Positions 17,127 through 26,025 are shown, counted from the first letter of the stretch. The stretch: DNA of 39,501 nt from CANQBR01 sp964641395 (GCA_964641395.1 CAZXKQ010000018.1:1-39501); one strand, 5' to 3'. Notes: generated by a model not told the origin, from the sequence alone. Made by a program: numbers and translations.

Positions 17127-17879
17127 ATGGAGCAGGCGGCAAAATTAAAGACTATGGATATCTTAGGGGTGCCGGTCTGCTACCTGACCATGGCCGAGGC
17201 CGCCGCCTACATCGAGGAGACGGTGGCCGCCGGCCGGCAGTGCTTCGCCGTCACCGCCAATGCGGAGATCATCATGGAGTGCCAGAAGGACGCCTTCTAC
17301 CGGGACCTCTGCTGCCAGGAGGCAGACCTAGTGCTGCCGGACGGGGCAGGGGCGGTGTGGGCCGGCCGCCACCTAGGCTATCCAGTGCCGGAGCGGGTGG
17401 CCGGCTACGACCTGCTCCAGACCCTTTTGGCCCGCAGCGTGGAGACCAAGGCCAAGATTTTCTTCTTGGGCAGCGCCCCGGGAGTGGCGGAAGCGGCAGC
17501 GGCGGCGGCCCGGCAGCAGTACGGGCCGGTGGAGATCGTTGGCTGCCGGGACGGCTACTTCTCCCCGGCAGAGGAGGGGGAGGTGGTGGCCGCCATCAAC
17601 GCTTCCGGAGCCACCTACCTCTTTGCCGCCCTTGGGGCCCCCAAGCAGGAGCTGTGGCTGAAGAAGTGGCGGCTCCACCTGAACTGCCGCCTGCTGATGG
17701 GGGTGGGAGGCAGCTTCGACGTGATGGCCGGCCGGATGGAGCGGGCTCCTAAGTGGATGCAGGAGGCCTCCCTGGAGTGGCTCTTCCGCCTCTACAAGCA
17801 GCCTAGCCGCTGGCTGCGGATGCTGGCCCTGCCCCATTTCGCCCTTCTGGTGCTGTGGAAGGGCAGGAAGAATAAATAG
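17127..17879 (+). CDS. WecG/TagA/CpsF-family glycosyltransferase
   Basis: 250 residues of the GT26 family, which adds N-acetylmannosamine or a related sugar to a lipid-linked GlcNAc in teichoic-acid or polysaccharide synthesis. Family signatures: VTANAEIIMECQKD, LVLPDGAGAVWAG, a Rossmann-like FFLGSAPGVAEAAA and GAPKQELWL, then GVGGSFDVMAGRMERAPKWM. AGGAGGC lies before the ATG. The exact sugar cannot be told from the sequence, and no partner wall-polymer genes are in the window. Its stop codon overlaps the -35 of the psd promoter. Confidence 0.9.
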   Translation: MEQAAKLKTMDILGVPVCYLTMAEAAAYIEETVAAGRQCFAVTANAEIIMECQKDAFYRDLCCQEADLVLPDGAGAVWAGRHLGYPVPERVAGYDLLQTLLARSVETKAKIFFLGSAPGVAEAAAAAARQQYGPVEIVGCRDGYFSPAEEGEVVAAINASGATYLFAALGAPKQELWLKKWRLHLNCRLLMGVGGSFDVMAGRMERAPKWMQEASLEWLFRLYKQPSRWLRMLALPHFALLVLWKGRKNK

Positions 17880-17905
17880 ACAAAAAAAACCACCTGTTAT
17901 ATAAT
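17877..17905 (+). promoter_or_regulatory. Promoter of psd-pssA
   Basis: TAGACA (17877-17882, sharing the TAG stop of the preceding gene), 17-nt spacer, TATAAT (17900-17905). It lies 37 nt before the psd ATG. Confidence 0.8.
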
Positions 17906-17941
17906 TAACACATAAACCTAGGCAAAGGAGGGAGGAGCAGG

Positions 17942-18577
17942 ATGCGCATCGTCAGAGACGGATATCCCTTCATCTTGCTGCCCCTGGCCCTGGCCCTCTT
18001 GGTCTACCTAGCCTGGGGCCTGTACTGGGCCGTCATCCCCCTGGTCGTAGCCGCCTACTTCGCCTACTTCTTCCGCAATCCTGAGCGGCAGATCCAGACA
18101 GACCCGGCGGTGCTCTACTCCCCGGCCGACGGCACGGTGATGGCGGTGGAGGACTTTTACGATAGCGAATACCTGAACCAGGCGGCCACTAAGATCATCA
18201 TCTTCATGTCCGTCTTCAACGTCCACGTGAACCGCAGCCCTATGGCAGGGGAGATCAAGTACCAAAGCTACGTCTGCGGCCAGTTCGTGCCGGCCAACGA
18301 GGAGCAGGCCTCCCTGGTCAATGAGCGCCACGCCCTGGGCATAGCCGGCAGCCGGGTGAACATCCTGGTGATCCAAGTGGCCGGCATCCTGGCCCGGCGC
18401 ATCGTCTCCTGGCGCACCCTAGGCAACCGGCTGGAGCAGGGAGAGCTGTACGGCATGATCAAGTTCGGCTCCAGCCTGGAGATAGTGGTGCCTAAGAGCG
18501 TGACGGTGTGCGTCAAGAAGGGGGACAGCACCGTAGGCGGCCGGACGGTGATAGGGAGGCTGCAAGATGAACTATAG
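17942..18577 (+). CDS. psd: Phosphatidylserine decarboxylase, short type
   Basis: Makes phosphatidylethanolamine from phosphatidylserine. 211 residues is the short, archaeal-type Psd. After one or two N-terminal membrane segments come FFRNPERQI, YSPADGTVMAVE, and the MSVFNVHVNRSPM block. The self-cleavage site that yields the pyruvoyl group is Gly-Ser in IKFGSSLEIVVP (about 179-180). AGGAGGGAGGAG precedes the ATG. It overlaps pssA by 11 bp, so decarboxylase and its substrate-making enzyme are coupled. Confidence 0.95.
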   Translation: MRIVRDGYPFILLPLALALLVYLAWGLYWAVIPLVVAAYFAYFFRNPERQIQTDPAVLYSPADGTVMAVEDFYDSEYLNQAATKIIIFMSVFNVHVNRSPMAGEIKYQSYVCGQFVPANEEQASLVNERHALGIAGSRVNILVIQVAGILARRIVSWRTLGNRLEQGELYGMIKFGSSLEIVVPKSVTVCVKKGDSTVGGRTVIGRLQDEL

Positions 18578-19250
18578 AAGGATAGTGCCTAACAGCATCA
18601 GCTCCCTCAGCCTGATGCTGGGCCTCTTGGCCATCTTCAATACCGTGGCAGGGGACTTCTTCTGGGCCCCGGTGTGCGTCATCCTCTCCGTCATCGCCGA
18701 CTCCATGGACGGCCGGGCGGCCAGGCTGCTCCACTGCCCCGGGGACTTCGGCAAGGAGTTAGACAGCCTCTGCGACCTGGGGGCCTTCGGCGTGGCCCCG
18801 GCAGTGCTGATTTATTACTACGCCCTGACGGAGCTAGGCTGGCTGGGCATGGTGCCGGCCTGCCTCTTTGCCGTGTTCGGCGCCCTGCGGCTGGCCCGCT
18901 TCAACGTGAACGCCGCCAGCGTCCACGGCTACTTCCAGGGCATGCCCATACCCGCCGGCGCCTGCTTCCTGGCGGCCTACGTCCTCTCCGGCTACCGCTT
19001 CCCGCCTCTGTTGGCGGCAGGGATGACCCTGGTCATCGCCCTCCTCCTCTACAGCCAGGTGAAGTTTCCCGACTTTAAGGGCCGGGAGGGGATGAAGCTC
19101 TACCCCCTGCCTGTCGCCCTAGGGGTGCTGGCAGGCCTCTACCTGATCTGGCAACGGCCCTCGTCCTGGCCCTTTGCCGCTATGTGCGCCTACACCCTGG
19201 GAGGCATCTTCAACAGCCTCTACGCTTATTGCCGGCAGGAGCACCGGTAA
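18567..19250 (+). CDS. pssA: CDP-diacylglycerol-serine O-phosphatidyltransferase
   Basis: Membrane CDP-alcohol phosphotransferase making phosphatidylserine. The signature DG-x2-AR-x8-G-x3-D-x3-D is complete (DGRAAR at about 49-54, then G, D and D in GKELDSLCD). About seven hydrophobic segments in 227 residues. The start ATG lies within the end of psd. A glycosyltransferase follows after 36 bp. Confidence 0.96.
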   Translation: MNYRRIVPNSISSLSLMLGLLAIFNTVAGDFFWAPVCVILSVIADSMDGRAARLLHCPGDFGKELDSLCDLGAFGVAPAVLIYYYALTELGWLGMVPACLFAVFGALRLARFNVNAASVHGYFQGMPIPAGACFLAAYVLSGYRFPPLLAAGMTLVIALLLYSQVKFPDFKGREGMKLYPLPVALGVLAGLYLIWQRPSSWPFAAMCAYTLGGIFNSLYAYCRQEHR

Positions 19251-19286
19251 GGCCCTGCCCCAGGGGCCCTGGTTAAGGAGCCAGCG

Positions 19287-20570
19287 ATGCAGTATTTTTT
19301 CGACGTGCTGATGATCCCCTTCCAACTGGCGATCATCTTCTTTACGGTCTACTACTTCTTTATCTCCTGGTTCGGCCTCTTCGGCAAGAAGAAGGAGGTA
19401 AAGATCTACGATGCCAGCAAAACCTTCGCCCTCCTGGTCTGCGCCCACAATGAGGAGGCGGTCATCGCCCCCCTGGTGCAGAACCTGCAGGGCCTTAACT
19501 ATAGGGACGAGCTGTACGACATCTTCGTAGTGGCGGACAACTGCCAGGACGGCACCGCCCAGGCGGCCCGCCAGGCAGGGGCCCAGGTGCTGGAGCGCTT
19601 CAGCCAGGATAAGCGGGGCAAGGGCTACGCCATGGACTGGTTCTTCGAGCGGCTCTTCCAGATGGAGCGGCACTACGACGCGGTGTGCGTCTTCGATGCG
19701 GACAACCTGGTCCACCCCAACTTCCTCCAGGAAATGAACAGCCGCCTCTGTCACGGGGAGCGGCTCATCCAGGGCTACCTAGACGCCAAGAACCCTAACG
19801 ACACCTGGGTCAGCGGCATCTTCTCCATCTCCTTTTGGATCGTCAACCACATCTGGCACCTGGCCAAGTACAACATGGGCCTCTGCTGCTGCCTGGGAGG
19901 CACCGGCATGTGCCTGGAGACGGGCCTGCTGCAGCGCTACGGCTGGGGGGCCACCTGCCTGGCGGAGGACCTGGAGTTCTCTATGAAGGCCATGCTGGAG
20001 GGCATACCCACCACCTGGGCCCACGACGCCATCATCTACGACGAGAAGCCCCTCACCTTCGTGGCGGCCTGGAAGCAGCGGCTCCGCTGGGCCCAGGGCC
20101 GCTTCGACGTGTCCAACCGCTTCCTCCTGCCCATGCTGAAGAAGGCCTTCCGGGAGCGGAACCTGATGGTGCTGGACTGTACGGTGAACCTAATCCAGCC
20201 CTACTTCTTGATGATCTCCACCTTCTTCGTCCTCTGTAACTGGGTCTACGAGTACGTGCCCTTCTACCACAACATCCTCTACGTCATCCTGCCGGTGCAG
20301 GTGTGGACGGTGATAGGGGTGGGCCAGTACATCTTTCCGGTGGCGGTGCTGTGGAAGATCCGGGCCAGCCTCAAGTCCTGGCTCTACCTCCTCCTCTATC
20401 CCATCTTCATCTACAGCTGGATTCCCATCACCGTGCTGGGCTTCTTCCGCCGCCACGACCACCACTGGACCCACACAGTCCACACCCGCAACATCCAGTT
20501 CGGCCAGCTGGTGGTGCCGGAGGACCAGGTCCACGACGGGCCTCGGCAGGTAGACTTCAAGAAAGAATAA
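19287..20570 (+). CDS. Membrane glycosyltransferase, family GT2 (COG1215-like)
   Basis: 427 residues. One N-terminal membrane segment (FQLAIIFFTVYYFFISWFGLF) precedes a cytosolic GT-A domain with VCAHNEE, VVADNCQDGT and the FDADN metal-binding DxD. It also has ED in LAEDLEFS and QRLRWAQGR, the Q-x-x-R-W motif of processive enzymes. About four membrane segments follow. The product could be a polysaccharide or a glycolipid. Its position right after psd and pssA makes a lipid-linked acceptor plausible, but that is inference. The start ATG 19287 has only a weak upstream AAGGAG. Confidence 0.85.
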   Translation: MQYFFDVLMIPFQLAIIFFTVYYFFISWFGLFGKKKEVKIYDASKTFALLVCAHNEEAVIAPLVQNLQGLNYRDELYDIFVVADNCQDGTAQAARQAGAQVLERFSQDKRGKGYAMDWFFERLFQMERHYDAVCVFDADNLVHPNFLQEMNSRLCHGERLIQGYLDAKNPNDTWVSGIFSISFWIVNHIWHLAKYNMGLCCCLGGTGMCLETGLLQRYGWGATCLAEDLEFSMKAMLEGIPTTWAHDAIIYDEKPLTFVAAWKQRLRWAQGRFDVSNRFLLPMLKKAFRERNLMVLDCTVNLIQPYFLMISTFFVLCNWVYEYVPFYHNILYVILPVQVWTVIGVGQYIFPVAVLWKIRASLKSWLYLLLYPIFIYSWIPITVLGFFRRHDHHWTHTVHTRNIQFGQLVVPEDQVHDGPRQVDFKKE

Positions 20571-20572
20571 AG

Positions 20573-20619
20573 AAGCGTCCCCCGGCTGCCTTAGGCAGCA
20601 GACAGGAGACGCTTTTTTC
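20573..20619 (+). terminator. Intrinsic terminator after the GT2 gene
   Basis: AAGCGTC (20573-20579) pairs with GACGCTT (20608-20614), enclosing an inner GCTGCC/GGCAGC hairpin, and is followed by T through 20618. Confidence 0.85.
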
Positions 20620-20639
20620 TTTGCCTTCGGCCGCCGGCC

Positions 20640-21797
20640 TTATTCAGCCAGCTCCCGGGCCAGGGCGGCCAGCTGGGCCCTGGAGGCCTCATTTAGCGCG
20701 GACTTCAGGGTGACGGTGGTAGGGGCGTAGCTGAGGTTCTTGCACTTTTCCAACATGCAGGTCATGACCTTGGCGGCCATAGGCACCCAGCTGCCGTTCT
20801 CGATCAGGCCCAGCCGCCGGTTCTGGAAGTTGCGGGCGGTGAGGTGGTTGATGAAGGTCTTCATGAAGGGGAAGATGTCCGCATTGTAGGTGGTGGTGGC
20901 CAGCACCAGCTGGTCGTAGCGGTAGGCGGCGGCCACGGCGGCGGCCATGTCGCAGCGGGCCAGGTCGAAGCAGGTGACAGGGGCGCTGTAGCCGGCCTGG
21001 GCCAGCTGGGCCTGCAAGACCTCTACCGCCTCCTTGGTGTGGCCGTAGACGGAGGTGTAGGCGATGACCAGACCCTTTTCCTCCGGCTTATAGCTGGACC
21101 ACAGGTCGTAGTACTTTAAATAATAGCCTAGGTCTTCCTTCAGCACCGGCCCGTGGAGGGGGCAGATGCAGGCGATGTCCAGGGTGGCGGCCTTCTTCAG
21201 GAGGGCCTGGACCTGGGGGCCGTACTTGCCTACGATGCCGATGAAGTAGCGGCGGGCCTCGTCCAGCCAGGGTTCCTCCCTATCCAGGGCCCCGAACTTG
21301 CCGAAGCCGTCGGCGGAGAAGAGGACCTTGCTGCTGCTCTCGTAGGTCACCATAACCTCCGGCCAGTGGACCATGGGGGCGGCTACGAAGTGGAGGCAGT
21401 GGCTGCCCAGGCTGAGGACGGAGCCCTCCTTCACCACTAGGCGGCGGGAGGCGTAGTCGGTGCCGAAGAAACCCTGCATCATGGCGAAGGCCTTGGCAGA
21501 GGAGACGATGGTGGCGGCAGGGTAGCGCTGGGCGAAGGCGGCGATGCTGCCGGCGTGGTCCGGCTCCATGTGCTGCACCACCAGGTAGTCGGGGCTGCCC
21601 CCGGCCAGGGCCTGGTCCAGATTGGCCAGCCACTGCTGGCTGAAGTGCACGTCCACCGTGTCCATCACGGCCTTCTTCTCGTCCCGGATCAGGTAGGAGT
21701 TGTAGCTCATGCCCTGGGGCACCTGGTACTGGCCTTCGAACAGGTCTACAGAGTGATCGTTGACGCCCAGGTAGATAATGCTGTCGGTAATATACAT
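20640..21797 (-). CDS. fprA: Flavodiiron protein, FprA-type A flavoprotein
   Basis: Oxygen or nitric-oxide reductase of anaerobes. The N-terminal metallo-beta-lactamase-like domain binds the diiron site with HMEPDHAGS (HxExDH, about residue 76) and later His/Asp ligands near FSADGFGKFG and CPLHGP. The C-terminal flavodoxin domain binds FMN with YTSVYGHTKEA (about 246-256). 385 residues, with no rubredoxin extension. AAGGAAGA precedes the ATG. Convergent with the GT2 gene and divergent from thrC. Confidence 0.95.
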   Translation of the reverse strand: MYITDSIIYLGVNDHSVDLFEGQYQVPQGMSYNSYLIRDEKKAVMDTVDVHFSQQWLANLDQALAGGSPDYLVVQHMEPDHAGSIAAFAQRYPAATIVSSAKAFAMMQGFFGTDYASRRLVVKEGSVLSLGSHCLHFVAAPMVHWPEVMVTYESSSKVLFSADGFGKFGALDREEPWLDEARRYFIGIVGKYGPQVQALLKKAATLDIACICPLHGPVLKEDLGYYLKYYDLWSSYKPEEKGLVIAYTSVYGHTKEAVEVLQAQLAQAGYSAPVTCFDLARCDMAAAVAAAYRYDQLVLATTTYNADIFPFMKTFINHLTARNFQNRRLGLIENGSWVPMAAKVMTCMLEKCKNLSYAPTTVTLKSALNEASRAQLAALARELAE

Positions 21798-21860
21798 GTA
21801 GGTCTTCCTTTCTTGACGCTGATGGGGCTAGCCTCGCCCCGGAGGCTTTCAGTACCTAAT

Positions 21861-21890
21861 ATTATAACACGGCAGGCCCCTGCCTGCCAA
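21861..21890 (-). promoter_or_regulatory. fprA promoter with internal palindrome
   Basis: On the minus strand TTGGCA (21890-21885), 18-nt spacer, TATAAT (21866-21861) preceded by TGT, also a TGnTATAAT. The spacer holds GGCAGG-CC-CCTGCC (21871-21884), 6-bp arms, a plausible operator. Confidence 0.7.
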
Positions 21891-21949
21891 ACAATTTCCC
21901 CTGCCCTGGGAAAAGATAGGCGGCCTGGGGCTGGGGGAGGGGCGGGCAG

Positions 21950-21978
21950 TTGCGCGGCGCGGCTTTTTTTGGTATCAT
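21950..21978 (+). promoter_or_regulatory. Probable thrC promoter
   Basis: TTGCGC (21950-21955), 17-nt spacer, TATCAT (21973-21978), 57 nt before the thrC ATG. Confidence 0.5.
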
Positions 21979-22035
21979 AGAGGAGTGGCTTGCATCCCTA
22001 GCTAGCAGCTAGATAGACAAAGGAAGGTTGAAGAT

Positions 22036-23529
22036 ATGTTATACGTAAGCACCAGAGGCAGGGCGGACATAGTATCCTCCGCCTATGCCATCAGCAGGGG
22101 CCTGGCTGCCGACGGCGGCCTTTTCGCCCCCCAGCAGCTCCCCTCCCTCCGCTTGGAGGACATCGGCGCCCTGGCCTCCCTCCCCTACGGGGAGCGGGCG
22201 GTGGACATTTTAAGCCTCTTCTTGACAGACTTTAACAGGCAGGAGCTGGCGGCAGCCGCCAAGGCCGCCTATGCCGCCCCTAAGTTCGGCGGCCCGGAGC
22301 CGGCCCCCCTGGTCCAGGTGGGCCCGGACACCGGGGTGCTGGAGCTGTGGCACGGCCCCACCTGCGCTTTCAAGGACATGGCCCTGCAGCTGATGCCCCA
22401 GCTCCTGGGCCTGGCCAAGGAAAAGGTGGGGCAGAAGCAGAAGGTGGCCATCCTGGTAGCCACCAGCGGCGACACCGGCAAGGCCGCCCTAGAGGGCTTT
22501 GCCGACGTAGAGGGGACGGAGATCCTGGTCTTCTACCCGGCTGAGGGGGTGAGCCAGCTGCAGAAGCGGCAGATGGTGACCCAGCAGGGGGGCAACGTCC
22601 ACGTCTTCGGCATCGAGGGCAACTTTGACGACGCCCAGCGGGGAGTGAAGCGGATCTTCAGCGACCAGACCCTGGCCGCCACCCTGGCCCGGCGGGGCTA
22701 CGTCCTCTCCTCAGCCAACTCTATCAACTGGGGCCGGCTGGCCCCCCAGGTGGTCTACTACTTCAGCGCCTATGCCCAGGCGGTGCAGGCGGGGAAGATA
22801 GGCCTGGGCCAGCGGCTGAACTTCGTGGTGCCTACTGGCAACTTCGGCGACATCCTGGCCGGCTACTACGCCCAGCTGATGGGCCTGCCGGTGGGCCGCC
22901 TCCTCTGCGCCTCTAACAGCAACAACGTGCTCACCGACTTTATCAATACCGGCATCTACAACCGGCGGCGGGACTTCTACCGCACCCTCTCCCCCTCCAT
23001 GGACATCCTGGTGTCCAGCAACCTGGAGCGGCTCCTCTTCGACGTCTGCGGCCACGACGGCCAGCAGGTGGCAGAGTACATGGACCAGCTGGCCGCCAGC
23101 GGCAGCTACCAGCTGGAGGGGGCCCCCTTGAAGCTGATCCAGCGGCGCTTCTTCGCCGCCTGGGTGGACGAGGTGGAGACGGAGGAGACGATTGAAGAGG
23201 TGGCCCACGACCACGGCTACCTCCTGGACACCCACACCGCCGTGGCCTGGCGGGCCCTGGCCAAGTACCGCATCCTCACCGACGACCCCACCTACAGCGT
23301 GGTGCTGTCCACCGCCAGCCCCTACAAGTTCCCCGATGCCGTGCTGCGGGCCCTGGGGAAGGAGCCGGCGCCAGGGGGAGACCCCTTCGCCCTGATGCGC
23401 CAGCTAGCCTGGGTGACCGGCACCCAGGCCCCGGCCCAGCTGTTGGGGCTGGAGCAGCTGCCCCTCCTCCACCAGGCGGTGATCAAGGGCCAGGACATGG
23501 AGCAGGCGGTGCTGAAGGCCCTCCGCTAG
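22036..23529 (+). CDS. thrC: Threonine synthase
   Basis: PLP enzyme converting phosphohomoserine to threonine, completing the pathway begun by hom and thrB 8-10 kb away. 497 residues, the long form. The PLP lysine is in GPTCAFKDMALQ (about 111-116). The phosphate-binding loop is ATSGDTGKAA. Further signatures are VPTGNFGDILAG and the C-terminal TAVAWRA. GGAAGG lies 11 nt before the ATG. It stands alone between its own promoter and a non-coding stretch, so it can be controlled apart from hom-thrB. Confidence 0.96.
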   Translation: MLYVSTRGRADIVSSAYAISRGLAADGGLFAPQQLPSLRLEDIGALASLPYGERAVDILSLFLTDFNRQELAAAAKAAYAAPKFGGPEPAPLVQVGPDTGVLELWHGPTCAFKDMALQLMPQLLGLAKEKVGQKQKVAILVATSGDTGKAALEGFADVEGTEILVFYPAEGVSQLQKRQMVTQQGGNVHVFGIEGNFDDAQRGVKRIFSDQTLAATLARRGYVLSSANSINWGRLAPQVVYYFSAYAQAVQAGKIGLGQRLNFVVPTGNFGDILAGYYAQLMGLPVGRLLCASNSNNVLTDFINTGIYNRRRDFYRTLSPSMDILVSSNLERLLFDVCGHDGQQVAEYMDQLAASGSYQLEGAPLKLIQRRFFAAWVDEVETEETIEEVAHDHGYLLDTHTAVAWRALAKYRILTDDPTYSVVLSTASPYKFPDAVLRALGKEPAPGGDPFALMRQLAWVTGTQAPAQLLGLEQLPLLHQAVIKGQDMEQAVLKALR

Positions 23530-23692
23530 GCCCCTCCCTGCCTTTGTCCTAGGAGGACAGTAGGGAATAATACTGTATACTTCTCCCTGGCGAGGGGAGG
23601 GAAGGGCTGCTGGAGCCAGGGGGCAGGCTGTATTTTGTTATAAATGTTACAGAATGCCCCAAGAAGGCCCAGCCCAGCCTCCGGCGGTAATA
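23530..23692 (+). other. Non-coding part of the 309-nt thrC-livK gap
   Basis: No credible ORF. Small dyads occur: GTCCT/AGGAC around 23546-23558 and ACAGTA/TACTGT at 23557-23562 and 23571-23576. None has a convincing U-tract, so the thrC terminator is not identified. Confidence 0.5.
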
Positions 23693-23722
23693 TTGACAAA
23701 AATGTGAAATGGTGTCTATAAT
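23693..23722 (+). promoter_or_regulatory. livK promoter
   Basis: TTGACA (23693-23698), 18-nt spacer, TATAAT (23717-23722). Both hexamers are consensus. Transcription would start near 23729, leaving a leader of about 110 nt. Confidence 0.85.
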
Positions 23723-23731
23723 AGGGACTAT

Positions 23732-23807
23732 GGGAAGGGGCGGCCCTAGAGGCCTAGGGCCTTCTTCCCAGCCATGCGAAGCGGAGCTCGCCAGAGGGGC
23801 CTGCTCC
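23732..23807 (+). promoter_or_regulatory. Structured 5' leader of livK
   Basis: GGCCCTAG (23742-23749) pairs perfectly with CTAGGGCC (23754-23761) around AGGC, and GGGAAG (23732-23737) with CTTCCC (23764-23769) outside it. A second, weaker hairpin is GGAGC/GCTCC (23783-23787 and 23803-23807). No U-tract follows, so mRNA stabilisation or protein binding is more likely than termination. Confidence 0.45.
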
Positions 23808-23838
23808 CCAGTTGTTATTTTAATGAGGGGGTTTTAGC

Positions 23839-25014
23839 ATGAAAAAGAGAATGAAGGCTTTGTCCCTACTGGCCGCCAGCGCCTGCCTGCTAGGCGTGCT
23901 GGCTGGCTGCGGCGGCGAAAAGAAGGCTGCTGACGACGCTATCAAGATCGGCGGCTTGCTGGAGATGACCGGAGGCAGCGCCTCCTTCGGCATCTCAGGC
24001 AAGAACGGCATCGACCTGGCCCTGAGCCAGATCAACGCCAAGGGGGTGCTGGGAGGCAAGAAGCTGGCCCTGGTAGTGGCCGACACTAAGAGCGAGGCCT
24101 CCGAGGCCACCAACGGCATGCAGAAGCTGTTGAGCCAGGACAAGGTGGTAGCCGTCATCGGCCCTAACCAGTCCTCCGCCGTCATCGCCTCCGGGGCCAT
24201 CAACAACGGCATGAAGGTGCCGGACATCACCCCTATGGGCACCAACCCGGACGTAACCGTAGACCCGAAGACGGGCAAGACCAGGGAGTACAGCTTCCGG
24301 GCCTGCTTCATCGACCCCTTCCAGGGCACGGTTATGGCCAACTACATCTCTAAAGAGCTAGGCATCAAGAAGGCCGCCATCTACATCGACAACACTTCGG
24401 ACTATTCTAAGGGCCTGGCCGCCTTCTTCAAAGAGAACTTTGTGAAAAACGGCGGCACCGTAGTGGCTGAGGAGGCCTATCTGCAAAAGGACACCGACTT
24501 CAAGAGCACCCTGACCAAGATCAAGGCCGCCAATCCGGAACTCCTCTACATCCCCGGCTACTACCAGGAGGTAGGCCTCATCGTTAAGCAGGCCCGGGAG
24601 ATCGGCATCAACGTGCCCATCTCCGGCGGCGACAGCTGGGACAGCGAGAAGCTGCCGGAAATCGCCGGCAAGGCCGCCCTCAACAACACCTTCATCACCA
24701 GCCTCTACTCTCCTGACGACACCTCCGACTTGAACAAGAAGTTCGTCGAGGACTACAAGAAGGCCTACAAGGGGGCCAAGCCGGACGTGTTCGCCGCCCT
24801 GGCCTATGACTGCGCCCTGCTGGTAGCCCAGGCCATCGAGGATGCCAAGAGCACTGAGCCGGCCAAGATCAGCGCCGCCATGGCCAAGATCAAAGGCTTC
24901 AAGGGTGTATCCGGCGAGGTTACCTTCAACGAGCAGCACAACCCCATCAAGAGCGCCGTCATCATCGAGTACAAGGACGGGGTTCAGTCCTTCAAGACCA
25001 AGGTTAACCCCTGA
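23839..25014 (+). CDS. livK: Branched-chain amino-acid ABC transporter, substrate-binding lipoprotein
   Basis: 391 residues. The signal peptide ends in the lipobox LAGC with Cys24, so it is a membrane-anchored binding protein. The mature part is a type I periplasmic-binding (Peripla_BP_6) fold: IKIGGLLEMTGGSASFGISGKNGIDLAL, then AVIGPNQSSAV and PDITPMGTNPDVT. The substrate is inferred as leucine, isoleucine or valine from family and the livHMGF genes that follow; other amino acids or amides are possible. GAGGGGG lies before the ATG. A hairpin after the stop probably lowers read-through, giving more binding protein than permease. Confidence 0.94.
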   Translation: MKKRMKALSLLAASACLLGVLAGCGGEKKAADDAIKIGGLLEMTGGSASFGISGKNGIDLALSQINAKGVLGGKKLALVVADTKSEASEATNGMQKLLSQDKVVAVIGPNQSSAVIASGAINNGMKVPDITPMGTNPDVTVDPKTGKTREYSFRACFIDPFQGTVMANYISKELGIKKAAIYIDNTSDYSKGLAAFFKENFVKNGGTVVAEEAYLQKDTDFKSTLTKIKAANPELLYIPGYYQEVGLIVKQAREIGINVPISGGDSWDSEKLPEIAGKAALNNTFITSLYSPDDTSDLNKKFVEDYKKAYKGAKPDVFAALAYDCALLVAQAIEDAKSTEPAKISAAMAKIKGFKGVSGEVTFNEQHNPIKSAVIIEYKDGVQSFKTKVNP

Positions 25015-25046
25015 TCCCGGGCTTTGACAGTTCTATCTGCACCAAT

Positions 25047-25080
25047 GAGGCTGTTGTTTAGGGCAACAGCCTCTCTCTTA
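25047..25080 (+). terminator. Intercistronic terminator or processing hairpin livK/livH
   Basis: GAGGCTGTTG (25047-25056) pairs perfectly with CAACAGCCTC (25064-25073) around a 7-nt loop, then TCTCTTA. The U-tract is imperfect, as expected for partial read-through within an operon. Confidence 0.75.
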
Positions 25081-25122
25081 GTTAGTACTGAGCTAGCGGC
25101 TTGCTAGCCTTGGAGGCCAGTT

Positions 25123-26013
25123 ATGGACAACTTTTTCAGCCAGCTCTGCCAGCAACTGATCAACGGCATCTCCCTAGGCAGCATCTACGCCTTGATCGCC
25201 CTGGGCTACACCATGATCTACGGCATCATCAAGCTGATCAACTTCGCCCACGGGGACATCTACATGCTAGGGGCCTACCTAGGCTTTCTGGCCACCACCC
25301 AGCTGGGCTTTTCCTTCCTCCCCGCCATCCTCTTCGCCATGGTGGGGGCGGCGGTGGCCGGCATCATCATCGAAAGAGTGGCCTACAGGCCCATGCGCCA
25401 GGCCCCCCGCATCGCCATCCTGATCACCGCCATCGGCGTCTCCTTCTTCCTAGAGTACACTATGATCCTCCTAGTCAGCCCCCAGCCCCGCACCTTCCCG
25501 GCCATCTTCGCCGCTACGGTGTACAACCTGGGGCCCTTGGTGGTGAACAGCCAGCAGTTGGTAATCCTCATCAGCTCCGTCATCTTGATGGGGGTGCTGA
25601 CCTACATCGTCAACCGCACCAAGGCGGGGAAGGCCATGCGGGCCGTCTCCTTTGACAGCGACACCGCCCGGCTGATGGGGATAGACATCGACAAGGTCAT
25701 CTCCACCACCTTCGCCCTAGGCTCGGCCCTGGCTGCCGCCGGCGGGGTGCTGGTAGGGGTGTACTACAACTCCATCGACCCCCTGATGGGCATGATGCCC
25801 GGCCTGAAGGCCTTCGTGGCGGCGGTGCTGGGAGGCATAGGCATCATCCCCGGGGCCATGATCGGCGGCATCATCCTGGGAGTGGTGGAGGCCCTGGTCA
25901 GCGGCTTCATCTCTTCCACCTTCCGGGATGCGGCGGCCTTCGCCATCCTCATCCTCATCCTGCTCTACAAGCCTACCGGCCTGCTGGGCAAGAACGTCAG
26001 AGAGAAAGTGTAA
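25123..26013 (+). CDS. livH: Branched-chain amino-acid ABC transporter permease LivH
   Basis: 296 residues, about eight membrane segments. LivH-type features are LINGISLGSIYALIALGYTM at the N-terminus, FAHGDIYMLGAYLG, and the EAA-like cytoplasmic loop with GKAMRAVSFDSDTARLMGID. TGGAGG precedes the ATG. livM follows after 12 bp. Confidence 0.95.
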   Translation: MDNFFSQLCQQLINGISLGSIYALIALGYTMIYGIIKLINFAHGDIYMLGAYLGFLATTQLGFSFLPAILFAMVGAAVAGIIIERVAYRPMRQAPRIAILITAIGVSFFLEYTMILLVSPQPRTFPAIFAATVYNLGPLVVNSQQLVILISSVILMGVLTYIVNRTKAGKAMRAVSFDSDTARLMGIDIDKVISTTFALGSALAAAGGVLVGVYYNSIDPLMGMMPGLKAFVAAVLGGIGIIPGAMIGGIILGVVEALVSGFISSTFRDAAAFAILILILLYKPTGLLGKNVREKV

Positions 26014-26025
26014 GGAGGCAGCGCT

